A DNA stretch of 64,000 nucleotides from Gossypium raimondii (GCF_025698545.1 NC_068573.1:15151874-15215873), one strand, 5' to 3'. Numbered from the stretch's first letter, positions 32,853 through 43,916 are shown. Made by a program: numbers and translations. Notes: generated from the letters alone by a model not told the origin.

Positions 32853-32972
32853 AGGGGTGCAACACGAGGACTTCCCAGGAGGTCACCCATCCTAGTACTA
32901 CAGTCACCCAAGCACGCCTAACTACGACGTTTTGATGGGATCCGGTGCATTAGTGCTGGTATGAGCGCACCC
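32853..32972 (-). rRNA. 5S rRNA copy 112 (type P)
   Basis: 120 nt. Gene as copy 104; spacer stem-loop 2 altered by ttttttatttcgc. Confidence 0.92.
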
Positions 32973-33156
32973 GTGAACTCTTGCGAAATCTATTCATATA
33001 ATGGCTGCCCCTTATAGCACTTCCGCCTCGAATTTGAATGCAAATTCGACCAAATAGCGTTTCAAATTATTTATTTCGCAAAACGCAAATAACGAATGAG
33101 TTACACCACGAGGAGAAAATGCAACTAACAAAAAACATTAAATGAAATAAAGTGGG

Positions 33157-33270
33157 AGCGGTGCAACACGAGGACTTCCCAGGAGGTCACCCATCCTAGT
33201 ACTACTCGCCAAGCATGCTTAACTACGGCGTTTTGATAGGATCCGCATTAGTGCCGGTATGATCTCACCC
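33157..33270 (-). rRNA. 5S rRNA copy 113 (type Q)
   Basis: 114 nt. ctactcgccaagc and ggatccgcattag are short of copy 110. Confidence 0.83.
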
Positions 33271-33452
33271 ACAACTCTTGCATAACTGCTCATATAAAGG
33301 CGACCCTTTATCGGAGTTGCGCCTCGAATTTTAATGCAAATTCGACCAAATATCGTTTCAAATTATTTATTTCGCAAAACGCAAATAACGAATGAGTTAC
33401 ACCACGTGGAGAAAATGCAACTAACAAAAAACATTATATGAAATAAAGTGGG

Positions 33453-33572
33453 AGGGGTGCAACACGAGGACTTCGCAGGAGGTCATCCATTGTAGGACTA
33501 CACTCGCCCTAGCACGCTTAACTACGGCGTTTTGATCGGATCCGGTGCATTAGTGCTGATATGATCGCACCC
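33453..33572 (-). rRNA. 5S rRNA copy 114 (type R)
   Basis: 120 nt. Matches copy 109 about 1500 bp away. Confidence 0.91.
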
Positions 33573-33756
33573 GTCAACTCTTGCGCAATGTATTCATATA
33601 AAGGCTACCCCTTATCGAACTTTCGCCTCGAATTTTAATGCAAGTTCGACCAAATATCGTTTCAAATTATTTATTTCGCAAAACGCAAATAACGAATGAG
33701 TTACACCACGTGGAGAAAATGTAACTAACAAAAAACGTTAAATGAAATAAAGTGGG

Positions 33757-33869
33757 AGCGGTGCAACACGAGGACTTCCCAGGAGGTCACCCATCCTAGT
33801 ACTACTCGCCAAGCATGCTTAATCATGCGTTTTGATAGGATCCGCATTAGTGCCGGTATGATCTCACCC
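33757..33869 (-). rRNA. 5S rRNA copy 115 (type Q)
   Basis: 113 nt. As copy 113, plus taatcatgcg. Confidence 0.82.
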
Positions 33870-34052
33870 ACAACTCTTGCACAATCTGCTCATATAAAGG
33901 CGACCCTTATCGAAGTTGGCGCCTCGAATTTTAATGCAAATTCGACCAAATATCGTTTGAAATTATTTATTTCGCAAAACGAAAATAACGAATGAGTTAC
34001 ACCATGTGGAGAAAATGCAATTAATAAAAAACATTATATGAAATAAAGTGGG

Positions 34053-34172
34053 AGGGGTGCAACACGAGGACATCGCAGGAGGTCATCCATCCTAGGACTA
34101 CTCTCGCGCCTAGCACGCTCAACTACGCTGCTTAGATAGGATCCGGTGCATTAGAGCGGTATGATCTCACCC
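34053..34172 (-). rRNA. 5S rRNA copy 116 (type R)
   Basis: 120 nt. ctctcgcgcctagcacgctc; ctgcttagatagg. Confidence 0.84.
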
Positions 34173-34351
34173 ACAACTCTTGTAAATCTGCTCATATAAA
34201 GGTCGCCTTATCGCACTTGCGCTCGAATTTTAATGCAAATTCGACCAAATATCGTGTCAAATTATTTATTTCACAAAACGCAAATAACGAATGAGTTACA
34301 CCACGTGGAGAAAATGCAACTAACAAAAAACATTGTATGAAATAATGTGGG

Positions 34352-34470
34352 AGGGATGCAACACGAGGACTTCCCAGGAGGTCACCCATCCTAGTACTAC
34401 TGATCACCCAAGCACGCCTAACTACGACGCTTTGATGGGATCCGCATTAGTCTTTGGTATGAGCGCTCCC
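34352..34470 (-). rRNA. 5S rRNA copy 117 (type P)
   Basis: 119 nt. tactactgatcaccc and gtctttggtatgagcgctccc. Confidence 0.83.
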
Positions 34471-34654
34471 GTGAACTCTTGCGCAATCTATTCATATAAT
34501 GGCTGCCCCTTATAGCACTTCCGCCTCGAATTTGAATGCAAATTTGACCAAATAGCGTTTCAAATTATTTATTTCACAAAACGCAAATAACGAATGAGTT
34601 ACACCACTTGGAGAAAATGCAACTAACAAAAAACATTAAATGAAATAAAGTGGG

Positions 34655-34774
34655 AGCGGTGCAACACGAGGACTTCCCAGGAGGTCACCCATCCTAGTAC
34701 TACTCTCGTCCAAGCATGCTTAACTACGGCGTTTTGATAGGATCCGTGCATTAGTCTTTGGTATGATCTCACCC
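34655..34774 (-). rRNA. 5S rRNA copy 118 (type Q)
   Basis: 120 nt. ctcgtccaagcatgc; gtctttggtatg. Confidence 0.86.
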
Positions 34775-34957
34775 GTCAACTCTTGCTAACTGCTCATATA
34801 AATGCAAATTTCTTATCGGAGTTGTGCCTCGAATTTTAATGTAAATTCGACCAAATATCGTTTGAAATTATTTATTTCGCAAAACAAAAATAACGAATGA
34901 GTTACACCACGTGGAGAAAATGCAACTAACAAAAAACATTATATGAAATAAAGTGGG

Positions 34958-35077
34958 AGGGGTGCAGCACGAGGACTTCGCAGGAGGTCATCCATCCTAG
35001 GACTACTCTCGCCCTAGCACGCTCAACTACGGCGTTTTGATAGGATCCGGTGCATTAGAGCAGGTATGATCTCACCC
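34958..35077 (-). rRNA. 5S rRNA copy 119 (type R)
   Basis: 120 nt. gtgcagcacgagg; gtcatccatcctaggac. Confidence 0.9.
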
Positions 35078-35257
35078 ACAACTCTTGCTAACTGCTCATA
35101 TAAAGGTCGCCCTTATCGCACTTGTGCCTCGAATTTTAATGCAAATTCGACCAAATATCGTGTCAAATTATTTATTTCGCAAAACGCAAATAACGAATGA
35201 GTTACACCACGTGGAGAAAATGCAACTAACAAAAAACATTGTATGAAATAATGTGGG

Positions 35258-35377
35258 AGGGGTGCAACACGAGGACTTCCCAGGAGGTCATCCATCCAAG
35301 TACTACAGTCACCCAAGCACGCCTAACTACGACGTTTTGATGGGACCCGGTGCATTAGTGCTGGTATGAGCGAACCC
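35258..35377 (-). rRNA. 5S rRNA copy 120 (type P)
   Basis: 120 nt. gtcatccatccaag in the C box; 5' end gagcgaaccc. Confidence 0.9.
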
Positions 35378-35561
35378 GTGAACTCTTGCGCAATCTATTC
35401 ATATAAAGGCTGCCCCTTATAGCACTTCCGCCTCGAATTTGAAGGCAAATTCGACCAAATAGCGTTTCAAATTATTTATTTCGCAAAACGCAAATAACGA
35501 ATGAGTTACACCACTTGGAGAAAATGCAACTAACAAAAAACATTAAATGAAATAAAGTGGG

Positions 35562-35679
35562 AGCGGTGTAACACGAGGACTTCTCAGGAGGTCACCCATC
35601 CTAGTACTACTCTCGCCCAAGCATGCTTAACATTGGCGTTTTGATAGGATCCGGTGCATTAGTTTGGTATGATCTCACC
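35562..35679 (-). rRNA. 5S rRNA copy 121 (type Q)
   Basis: 118 nt. ggtgtaacacg; aacattggcg; gtttggtatg. Confidence 0.85.
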
Positions 35680-35823
35680 GTCAACTCTTGCTAATCTATT
35701 CATATAAAGGCGCCCTTATCGGAGTTGCGCCTCGAATTTTAATGCAAATTCGACCAAATATCGTTTCAAATTACTTATTTCGCAAAACGCAAATAACGAA
35801 TGAGTTACACCACGTGGAGAAAA

Positions 35824-35937
35824 TGCAACACGAGGACTTCGCAGGAGTCATCCATCCTAGGACTACTCTCGCCCTAGCACGCTTAACTACGGCGTTTTGA
35901 TCGGATCCGGTGCATTAGTGCTGATATGATCGCACCC
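35824..35937 (-). rRNA. 5S rRNA copy 122, terminator region deleted (type R)
   Basis: The gene is joined to the spacer at agaaaatgcaacacgagg. The string tgcaac occurs both in the spacer and at the RNA 3' end, and about 45 bp between them (T6 run, T3/T4 and the CCCC of the 3' end) is gone. On the minus strand the reading is now GTTGCATTTTC, so a T4 from the spacer would serve as terminator. Helix I loses three to four pairs. Copy 125 has the same lesion. Confidence 0.87.
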
Positions 35938-36121
35938 GTCAAGTCTTGCGTAATGTATTCATATAAAGGCTACCCCTTATCGATCTTTCGCCTCGAATTT
36001 TAATGCAAATTCGGCCAAATATCGTGTCAAATTATTTATTTCGCAAAACGCAAATAACGAATGAGTTACACCACGTGGAGAAAATGCAACTAACAAAAAA
36101 CATTGTATGAAATAATGTGGG

Positions 36122-36241
36122 AGGGGTGCAACACGAGGACTTCCTAGGAGGTCACCCATCCTAGTACTACAGTCACCCAAGCACGCCTAACTACGACGTT
36201 TTGATGGGATCCGGTGCATTAGTGCTGGTATGAGCGCACCC
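36122..36241 (-). rRNA. 5S rRNA copy 123 (type P)
   Basis: 120 nt. cttcctaggagg; tactacagtcaccc. Confidence 0.92.
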
Positions 36242-36425
36242 GTGAACTCTTGCGCAATCTATTCATATAAAGGCTGCCCCTTATAGCACTTCCGCCTCGA
36301 ATTTGAAGGCAAATTCGACCAAATAGCATTTCAAATTATTTATTTCACAAAACGCAAATAACGAATGAGTTACACCACGAGGAGAAAATGCAACTAACAA
36401 AAAACATTAAAAGAAATAAAGTGGG

Positions 36426-36545
36426 AGCGGTGCAACACGAGGACTTCCCAGGAGGTCACCCATCCTAGAACTACTCTCGCCCAAGCATGCTTAACTACGG
36501 CGTTTTGATAGGATCCGGTGCATTAGTGCTGGTATGATCTCACCC
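36426..36545 (-). rRNA. 5S rRNA copy 124 (type Q)
   Basis: 120 nt. tagaactactctcg in the C box. Confidence 0.92.
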
Positions 36546-36692
36546 GTCAACTCTTGCGCAATCTGTTCATATAAAGGCTGCCCCTTATCGGAGTTGTGCC
36601 TCGAATTTTAATGCAAATTCGAAAAAATATAGTTTCAAATTATTTATTTCGCAAAACGCAAATAACGAATGAGTTACACCACGTAGAGAAAA

Positions 36693-36807
36693 TGCAACAC
36701 GGGGACTTCGCAGGAGGTCATCCATCATAGGACTACTCTCGCCCTAGCACGCTTAACTACGGCGTTTTGATCGGATCCGGTGCATTAGTGCTGATATGAT
36801 CGCACCC
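36693..36807 (-). rRNA. 5S rRNA copy 125, terminator region deleted (type R)
   Basis: 115 nt. Same tgcaac-to-tgcaac junction as copy 122, about 870 bp away, with its own changes (acggggac, catcataggac). One deletion was then copied with its neighbours. Confidence 0.87.
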
Positions 36808-36991
36808 GTCAACTCTTGCGCAATGTATTCATATAAAGGCTACCCCTTATCGAACTTTCACCTCGAATTTTAATGCAAATTCGACCAAATATCGTTTCAA
36901 ATTATTTATTTCGCAAAACGCAAGTAACGAATGAGTTACACCACGTGGAGAAAATGCAACTAACAAAAAACACTAAATGAAATAAAGTGGG

Positions 36992-37111
36992 AGCGGTGCA
37001 ACACGAGGACTTCTCAGGAGGTCACCCATCCTAGTACTACTCTCGCCCAAGCATGCTTAACATTGGCGTTTTGATAGGATCCGGTGCATTAGTGCTGGTA
37101 TGATCTCACCC
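36992..37111 (-). rRNA. 5S rRNA copy 126 (type Q)
   Basis: 120 nt. cttctcagg; aacattggcg, as in copy 121 but clean. Confidence 0.92.
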
Positions 37112-37294
37112 GTCACTCTTGCGCAATCTGTTCATATAAAGGCTGCCCCTTATCGGAGTTGCGCCTCGAATTTTAATGCAAATTCGCCCAAATATCGTTT
37201 CAAATTATTTATTTCGCAAAACGCAAATAACGAATGAGTTACACCACGTGGAGAAAATGCAACTAACAAAAAACATTATATTAAATAAAGTGGG

Positions 37295-37414
37295 AGGGGT
37301 GCAACACGAGGACTTCGCAGGAGGTCACACATCTTAGGACTACTCTCGCCCTAGCACGCTTAACTACGGCGTTTTGATCGGATCCGGCGCATTAGTGCTG
37401 ATATGATCGCACCC
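37295..37414 (-). rRNA. 5S rRNA copy 127 (type R)
   Basis: 120 nt. gtcacacatcttaggac; ggatccggcgc. Confidence 0.91.
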
Positions 37415-37598
37415 GTCAACTCTTGCGCAATGTATTCATATAAAGGCTACCCCTTATCGAACTTTCGCCTCGAATTTTAATGCAAATTCGACCAAATATT
37501 GTGTCAAATTATTTATTTCGTAAAACGTAAATAACGAATGAGTTACACCACGAGGAGAAAATGCAACTAACAAAAAACATTAAATGAAATAAAGTGGG

Positions 37599-37718
37599 AG
37601 CGGTGCAACACGAGGACTTCCCAGGAGGTCACCCATCCTAGTACTACAGTCACCCAAGCACGCCTAACTACGACGTTTTGATGGGATCCGGTGCATTAGT
37701 GCTGGTATGAGCGCACCC
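37599..37718 (-). rRNA. 5S rRNA copy 128 (P gene, Q spacer)
   Basis: 120 nt. Type P gene (tactacagtcaccc) behind a type Q trailer, so a unit-internal crossover. Confidence 0.92.
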
Positions 37719-37902
37719 GTGAACTCTTGCGCAATCTATTCATATAAAGGCTGCCCCTTATAGCACTTCCGCCTCGAATTTGAAGGCAAATTCGACCAAA
37801 TAGCGTTTCAAATTATTTATTTCGCAAAACGCAAATAACGAATGAGTTACACCACGAGGAGAAAATGCAACTAACAAAAAACATTAAATGAAATAAAGTG
37901 GG

Positions 37903-38023
37903 AGCGGTGCAACACGAGGACTTCCCAGGAGGTCACCCATCCTAGTACTACTCTCGCCCAAGCATGCTTAACTACGGCGTTTTGATAGGATCCGGTGCAT
38001 TAGTCTTTGGTATGATCTCACCC
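37903..38023 (-). rRNA. 5S rRNA copy 129 (type Q)
   Basis: 121 nt. C box intact; gtctttggtatgatctc. Confidence 0.88.
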
Positions 38024-38204
38024 ACAACTCTTGCTAACTGCTCATATAAAGGCAGCCCCTTATCGGAGTTGTGCCTCGAATTTTAATGCAAATTCGACCA
38101 AATATCGTTTCAATTTATTTATTTTGCAAGACGCAAATAACAAAAGAGTTGCACCACGTGGAGAAAATGCAACTAACAAAAAACATTATATGAAATAATG
38201 TGGG

Positions 38205-38323
38205 AGGGGTGCAACACGAGGACTTCCCAGGACGTCACCCATCCTAGTACTACAGTCACCCAAGCACGCTTAACTACGGCATTTTGATAGATCCGGTGCA
38301 TTAGTGCTGGTATGATCGCACCC
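38205..38323 (-). rRNA. 5S rRNA copy 130 (type T)
   Basis: 119 nt. ggacgtcacc; acggcattttgatagatcc. Confidence 0.91.
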
Positions 38324-38506
38324 GTCAACTCTTGCGCAATCGATTCATATAGAGGCTGCCCCTTATCGCACTTCCGCCTCGAATTTGAAGGCAAATTCGA
38401 CCAAATATCATTTCAATTTATTTATTTTGCAAGACGCAAATAACGAAAGAGTTGCACAACGTGGAAAAAATGCAACTAAAAAAAATATTATATGAAATAA
38501 AATGGG

Positions 38507-38626
38507 AGGAGTGCAACTCGAGGACTTCCCAGGAGGTCACCCATCCTAGTGTTACTCTCGCCCAAGCACGCTTAACTGCGGAGTTCTGATGGGATCCGGT
38601 GCATTAGTGCTGGTATGAGCGCACCC
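38507..38626 (-). rRNA. 5S rRNA copy 131 (type U)
   Basis: 120 nt. gtgcaactcgagg; tagtgttactctcg; rest near consensus. Confidence 0.94.
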
Positions 38627-38810
38627 GTGAACTCTTGCGTAATCTATTCATATAAAGGCTGCCCCTTATCGCACTTGCGCGTTGAATTTTAATGCAAATT
38701 CGACCAAATGTCGTTTCAAATTATTTATTTCGCATAACGCAAATAACGAATGAGTTACACCACGTGGAGAAAATGCAGATAACAAAAAACATTATATGAA
38801 ATAAAATAGG

Positions 38811-38926
38811 AGGGTGCAGGAGGACTTCCCAGGAGGTCGCCCACCCTAGTAATCCTCTCGCCCAAGCACGCTTAACTGCGGCGTTTGAATGGGATCCGGT
38901 GCATTAGTGTTGGTATGATCGCACCC
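38811..38926 (-). rRNA. 5S rRNA copy 132 (type V)
   Basis: 116 nt. 3' end gtgcaggaggac lacks about four bases; gcccaccctagtaatcc. Confidence 0.87.
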
Positions 38927-39106
38927 GTCAACTCTTGCGCAATCTATTCATATTAAAGGCGCCTTTATCGCACTTGCGCCCAAATTGAAGCCAAATTCGA
39001 CCAAATATCGTTTCAAATTATTTATTTCGCACGACGCAAATCACGAATGTGTTACTCTACGTGGTGAAAATGCAACTAAAGGAAATATTATATGAAATAA
39101 AATGGG

Positions 39107-39226
39107 AGGGGTGCAACACGATGGCTTCCCAGGAGGTCATCCATCCTCGTACTACTCTCGCCCAAAAACGCTTCAATGCGGAGTTCTGATGGGATACCAT
39201 GTATTAGTGCTAGTATGATCGCACCC
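39107..39226 (-). rRNA. 5S rRNA copy 133 (type W)
   Basis: 120 nt. cgatggcttcc; cccaaaaacgcttcaatgcgg. Trailer ctaaaggaaatatt has no run longer than T3 there, leaving only the gene-proximal T4. Confidence 0.91.
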
Positions 39227-39410
39227 GTCAACTCTTGTGCAATCTACTCATATAAAGGTTGCCCCTTATCGCAAATGCGCCTCGTATTTTAATGCAAATT
39301 CGACCAAATATCGTTTCAAATTATTTATTTCGCAAAACGCAAATAACGAATGAGTTACACCACGTGGAGAAAATGCAACTAACAAAGAACATTGTATGAA
39401 ATAATGTGGG

Positions 39411-39530
39411 AGGGGTGCAACACGAGGACTTCCCAGGAGGTCACCCATCCTAGTACTACAGTCACCCAAGCACGCCTAACTACGACGTTTTGATGGGATC
39501 CGGTGCATTAGTGCTGGTATGAGCGCACCC
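39411..39530 (-). rRNA. 5S rRNA copy 134 (type P)
   Basis: 120 nt. Matches copy 104; trailer aacaaagaac breaks the T6 run. Confidence 0.93.
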
Positions 39531-39714
39531 GTGAACTCTTGCGCAATCTATTCATATAAATGCTGCCCCTTATAGCACTTCCGCCTCGAATTTGAAGGCA
39601 AATTCGACCAAATAGCGTTTCAAATTATTTATTTCGCAAAACGCAAATAACGAATGAGTTACACCACGTAGAGAAAATGCAACTAACAAAAAACATTAAA
39701 TGAAATAAAGTGGG

Positions 39715-39834
39715 AGGGGTGCAACACGAGTACTTCGCAGGAGGTCATCCATCCTAGGACTACTCTCGCCCTAGCACGCTTAACTACGGCGTTTTGATAG
39801 GATCCGGTGCATTAGTGCTGGTATGATCTCACCC
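39715..39834 (-). rRNA. 5S rRNA copy 135 (R/Q hybrid)
   Basis: 120 nt. 3' two thirds as copy 101, 5' third with atctcaccc as type Q. Confidence 0.91.
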
Positions 39835-40018
39835 GTCAACCCTTGCGCAATCTGTTCATATAAAGGCAGCCCCTTATCGGAGTTGTGCCTCGAATTTTAA
39901 TGCAAATTCGACCAAATATCGTTTCAATTTATTTATTTTGCAAGACGCAAATAACAAAAGAGTTGCACCACGTGGAGAAAATGCAACTAACAAAAAACAT
40001 TATATGAAATAATGTGGG

Positions 40019-40138
40019 AGGGGTGCAACACGAGGACTTCCCAAGACGTCACCCATCCTAGTACTACAGTCACCCAAGCACGCTTAACTACGGCATTTTG
40101 ATACGATCCGGTGCATTAGTGCTGGTATGATCGCACCC
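40019..40138 (-). rRNA. 5S rRNA copy 136 (type T)
   Basis: 120 nt. aagacgtcacc; ttgatacgatccgg loses BamHI. Confidence 0.92.
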
Positions 40139-40322
40139 GTCAACTCTTGCGCAATCGATTCATATAGAGGTCGCCCTTATCAAGATTTTCCGCCTCGAAT
40201 TTGAAGGCAAATTCGACCAAATATCATTTCAATTTATTTATTTTGCAAGACGCAAATAACGAAAGAGTTGCACAACGTGGAAAAAATGCAACTAAAAAAA
40301 ATATTATATGAAATAAAATGGG

Positions 40323-40442
40323 AGGAGTGCAACTCGAGGACTTCCCAGGAGGTCACCCATCCTAGTATTACTCTCGCCCAAGCACGCTTAATCATGGAGT
40401 TCGATGGGATCCGGTGCATTAGTCTTCGGTATGAGCGCACCC
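40323..40442 (-). rRNA. 5S rRNA copy 137 (type U)
   Basis: 120 nt. Partner of copy 131; differs at taatcatgg, ttcgatgg and gtcttcggtatg. Confidence 0.88.
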
Positions 40443-40626
40443 GTGAACTCTTGCGTAATCTATTCATATAAAGGCTGCCCCTTATCGCACTTGCGCCTTG
40501 AATTTTAATGCAAATTCCACCAAATGTCGTTTCAAATTATTTATTTCGCATAACGCAAATAACGAATGAGTTACACCACGTGGAGAAAATGCAGATAACA
40601 AAAAACATTATATGAAATAAAATAGG

Positions 40627-40742
40627 AGGGTGCAGGAGGACTTCCCAGGAGGTCGCCCACCCTAGTAATCCTCTCGCCCAAGCACGCTTAACTGCGGCGT
40701 TTGAATGGGATCCGGTGCATTAGTGCTGGTATGATCGCACCC
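40627..40742 (-). rRNA. 5S rRNA copy 138 (type V)
   Basis: 116 nt. Same 3' lesion as copy 132. Confidence 0.88.
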
Positions 40743-40925
40743 GTCAACTCTTGCGCAATCTATTCATATTAAGGCTGCCCCTTATCGCACTTGCGCCTTG
40801 AAATTGAAGCCAAATTCGACCAAATATCGTTTCAAATTATTTATTTCGCACGACGCAAATCACGAATGTGTTACTCTACGTGGTGAAAATGCAACTAAAG
40901 GAAATATTATATGAAATAAAATGGG

Positions 40926-41045
40926 AGGGGTGCAACACGATGGCTTCCCAGGAGGTCATCCATCCTCGTACTACTCTCGCCCAAAAACGCTTCAATGCGG
41001 AGTTCTGATGGGATACCATGTATTAGTGCTAGTATGATCGCACCC
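40926..41045 (-). rRNA. 5S rRNA copy 139 (type W)
   Basis: 120 nt. Gene identical by eye to copy 133. Confidence 0.92.
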
Positions 41046-41229
41046 GTCAACTCTTGTGCAATCTACTCATATAAAGGTTGCCCCTTATCGCAAATGCGCC
41101 TCGTATTTTAATGCAAATTCGACCAAATATCGTTTCAAATTATTTATTTCGCAAAACACAAATAACGAATGAGTTACACCACGTGGAGAAAATGCAACTA
41201 ACAAAAAACATTGTATGAAATAATGTGGA

Positions 41230-41349
41230 AGGGGTGCAACACGAGGACTTCCCAGGAGGTCACCCATCCTAGTACTACAGTCACCCAAGCACGCCTAACT
41301 ACGACGTTTTGATGGGATCCGGTGCATTAGTGCTGGTATGAGCGCACCC
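41230..41349 (-). rRNA. 5S rRNA copy 140 (type P)
   Basis: 120 nt. As copy 134, with an intact T6 trailer. Confidence 0.93.
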
Positions 41350-41529
41350 GTGAACTCTTGCGCAATCTATTCATATAAAGGTCGCCTTTATAGCACTTTT
41401 CCTCAATTTGAAGGCAAATTCACCAAATAGCATTTCAAATTATTTATTTCGAAAAACGTAAATAACGAATGAGTTATACCACGTAGAGAAAATGCAACTA
41501 ACAAAAAACATTAAATGAAATAAAGTGCG

Positions 41530-41647
41530 AGCGGTGTAACACGAGGACTTCCTGTGAGGTCACCCATCCTAGTACTACTCGCCAAGCATGCTTAACTACG
41601 GCATTTTGATAGGATCCAAAGGCATTATTGCCGGTATGATCTCACCC
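41530..41647 (-). rRNA. 5S rRNA copy 141 (type Q)
   Basis: 118 nt. ggtgtaacacg; cctgtgagg; aggcattattgccgg. Confidence 0.83.
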
Positions 41648-41825
41648 ACAACTCTTTGTTAATCTGTTCATATAAAGGCAACCCTTATTGAGTTGCCTCA
41701 ATTTTAATGCAAATTCGACCAAATATCGTTTCAATTTATTTATTTTGCAAGACGCAAATAACAAAAGAGTTGCACCACGTGGAGAAAATGCAACTAACAA
41801 AAAACATTATATGAAATAATGTGGG

Positions 41826-41944
41826 AGGGGTGCAACACGAGGACTTCCCAGGACGTCACCCATCCTAGTACTACAGTCACCCAAGCACGCTTAACTATGG
41901 CGTTTTGATAGGATCCGGTGCATTAGTGTCGGTATGATCGCACT
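41826..41944 (-). rRNA. 5S rRNA copy 142 (type T)
   Basis: 119 nt. ggacgtcacc; aactatggcg; 5' end cgcact|gccaac. Confidence 0.87.
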
Positions 41945-42123
41945 GCCAACTCTTGCATAATCGATTCATATAGAGGTCGCCTTTATCAAGATTTTCCGCC
42001 GAATTTGAAGGCAAATTCGACCAAATATCATTTCAATTTATTTATTTTGCAAGACGCAAATAACGAAAGAGTTGCACAACGTGGAAAAATGCAACTAAAA
42101 AAATATTATATGAAATAAAATGG

Positions 42124-42241
42124 AGGAGTGCAACTCGAGGACTTCCTGTGAGGTCACCCATCCTAGTATTACTCTCGCCAAGCACGCTTAATCATGGAGT
42201 TCGATGGGATCCGGTGCATTAGTGCTGGTATGAGCGCACCC
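42124..42241 (-). rRNA. 5S rRNA copy 143 (type U)
   Basis: 118 nt. cctgtgagg and ctcgccaagc against copy 131. Confidence 0.86.
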
Positions 42242-42424
42242 GTGAACTCTTGCGTAATCTATTCATATAAAGGCTGCCCCTTATCGCACTTGCGCCTTGA
42301 ATTTTAATGCAAATTCGACCAAATGTCGTTTCAAATTATTTATTTAGATAACGCAAATAACGAATGAGTTACACCACGTGGAGAAAATGCAGATAACAAA
42401 AAACATTATATGAAATAAAATAGG

Positions 42425-42540
42425 AGGGTGCAGGAGGACTTCCCAGGAGGTCGCCCACCCTAGTAATCCTCTCGCCCAAGCACGCTTAACTGCGGCGTTT
42501 GAATGGGATCCGGTGCATTAGTGCCGGTATGATCGCACTG
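42425..42540 (-). rRNA. 5S rRNA copy 144 (type V)
   Basis: 116 nt. Type V 3' lesion; 5' end cgcactg|gcc. Confidence 0.86.
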
Positions 42541-42722
42541 GCCAACTCTTGCGCAATCTATTCATATAAAGGCGCCCTTATCGCACTTGCGCCTCGAATT
42601 TGAAGGCAAATTCGACCAAATATCGTTTCAATTTATTTATTTTGCAAAACGCAAATAACGAATGAGTTACACGACGTGGAGAAAATGCAACTAACAAAAA
42701 ACAGTATATGAAATAAAATGGG

Positions 42723-42842
42723 AGGGGTGCAACACGAGGACTTCCTAAGAGGTCACCCATCCTAGTACAACTTTCGTCCAAGCACGCTTAACTGCGGAGT
42801 TTTGATGGGGTCAACTGCATTAGTGCTGGTGTGATCGCTCCC
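42723..42842 (-). rRNA. 5S rRNA copy 145
   Basis: 120 nt. Found only in turn 3. tacaactttcgtcc; ggggtcaactgc loses BamHI. Confidence 0.9.
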
Positions 42843-43025
42843 GTCAACTGTTGCGCAATCTATTCATATAGAGGCTGCCCCTTATCGCACTTGCGCCTCG
42901 AAATTGAATGTAAATTCGACCAAATATCATTTCAAATTATTTATTTCGCACGACGCAAATCACGAATGTGTTACTCTACGTGGAGAAAATGCAACTAAAG
43001 GAAATATTATATGAAATAAAATGGG

Positions 43026-43145
43026 AGGGGTGCAACACGATGGCTTCCCAGGAGGTCATCCATCCTCGTACTACTCTCGCCCAAACACGCTTCAGTGCGG
43101 AGTTCTGATGGGATACCATGTATTAGTGCTAGTATGATCGCACCC
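43026..43145 (-). rRNA. 5S rRNA copy 146 (type W)
   Basis: 120 nt. cccaaacacgcttcagtgcgg; weak trailer ctaaaggaaat. Confidence 0.91.
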
Positions 43146-43329
43146 GTCAACTCTTGTGCAATCTACTCATATAAAGGTTGCCCCTTATCGCAAATGCGCC
43201 TCGTATTTTAATGCAAATTCGACCAAATATCGTTTCAAATTATTTATTTCGCAAAATGCAAATAACGAATGAGTTACACCACGTGGAGAAAATGCAACTA
43301 ACAAAAAACATTGTATGAAATAATGTGGG

Positions 43330-43443
43330 AGGGTGCAACACGAGGACTTCCAGAGGTCACCCATCCTAGTACTCTGATCACCCAAGCACGCCTAACTACG
43401 ACGCTTTGATGGGATCCGCATTAGTCTTTGGTATGAGCGCACC
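43330..43443 (-). rRNA. 5S rRNA copy 147 (type P)
   Basis: 114 nt. ttccagagg, tactctgatcaccc, gtctttggtatg: noisy against copy 140. Confidence 0.8.
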
Positions 43444-43623
43444 GTGAACTCTTGCTAATCTATTCATATAAAGGTCGCCCTTATAGCACTTCCGCTCGAA
43501 TTTGAAGGCAAATTCGACCAAATAACGTTCAAATTATTTATTTTGCAAAACGCAAATAACGAATGAGTTACACCACGTGGAGAAAATGCAACTAACAAAA
43601 AACATTAAATGAAATAAAGTGGG

Positions 43624-43739
43624 AGCGGTGCAACACGAGGACTTCCTGTGAGGTCACCCATCCTAGTACTACTCTCGCCAAGCATGCTTAACTACGGCGT
43701 TTTGATAGGATCCGCAAGAGTGCCGGTATGATCTCACCC
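43624..43739 (-). rRNA. 5S rRNA copy 148 (type Q)
   Basis: 116 nt. ggatccgcaagagtgccgg, with most of the ggtgcattag string changed. Confidence 0.8.
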
Positions 43740-43916
43740 ACAACTCTGCGTAACTGCTCATATAAAGGCGCCCTTTATCGGAGTTGCGCGTCAATTTTAA
43801 TGCAAATTCACCAAATATCGCTTGAAATTATTTATTTCAAGAAAACGCAAATAACGAATGAGTTACACCACGTGGAGAAAATGCAACTAACAAAAACATT
43901 ATATGAAATAAAGTGG

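Larger units (their letters stand above)
24087..38323 (-). repeat. Higher-order repeat block 3 (types P, Q, R)
   Basis: Three types alternate in turns of about 900 or 1500 bp. P has attgtatgaaataatgtggg downstream, tactacagtcaccc in the gene and gagcgcaccc at the RNA 5' end. Q has aaagtgggagcgg and cccaagcatgctt. R has cttcgcaggaggtcatcc and taggactactctcgccctag. P units start near 27715, 29235, 30451, 31350, 32853, 34352, 35258 and 36122. The trailer is aacaaaaaac rather than a longer unbroken A run. Confidence 0.82.
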
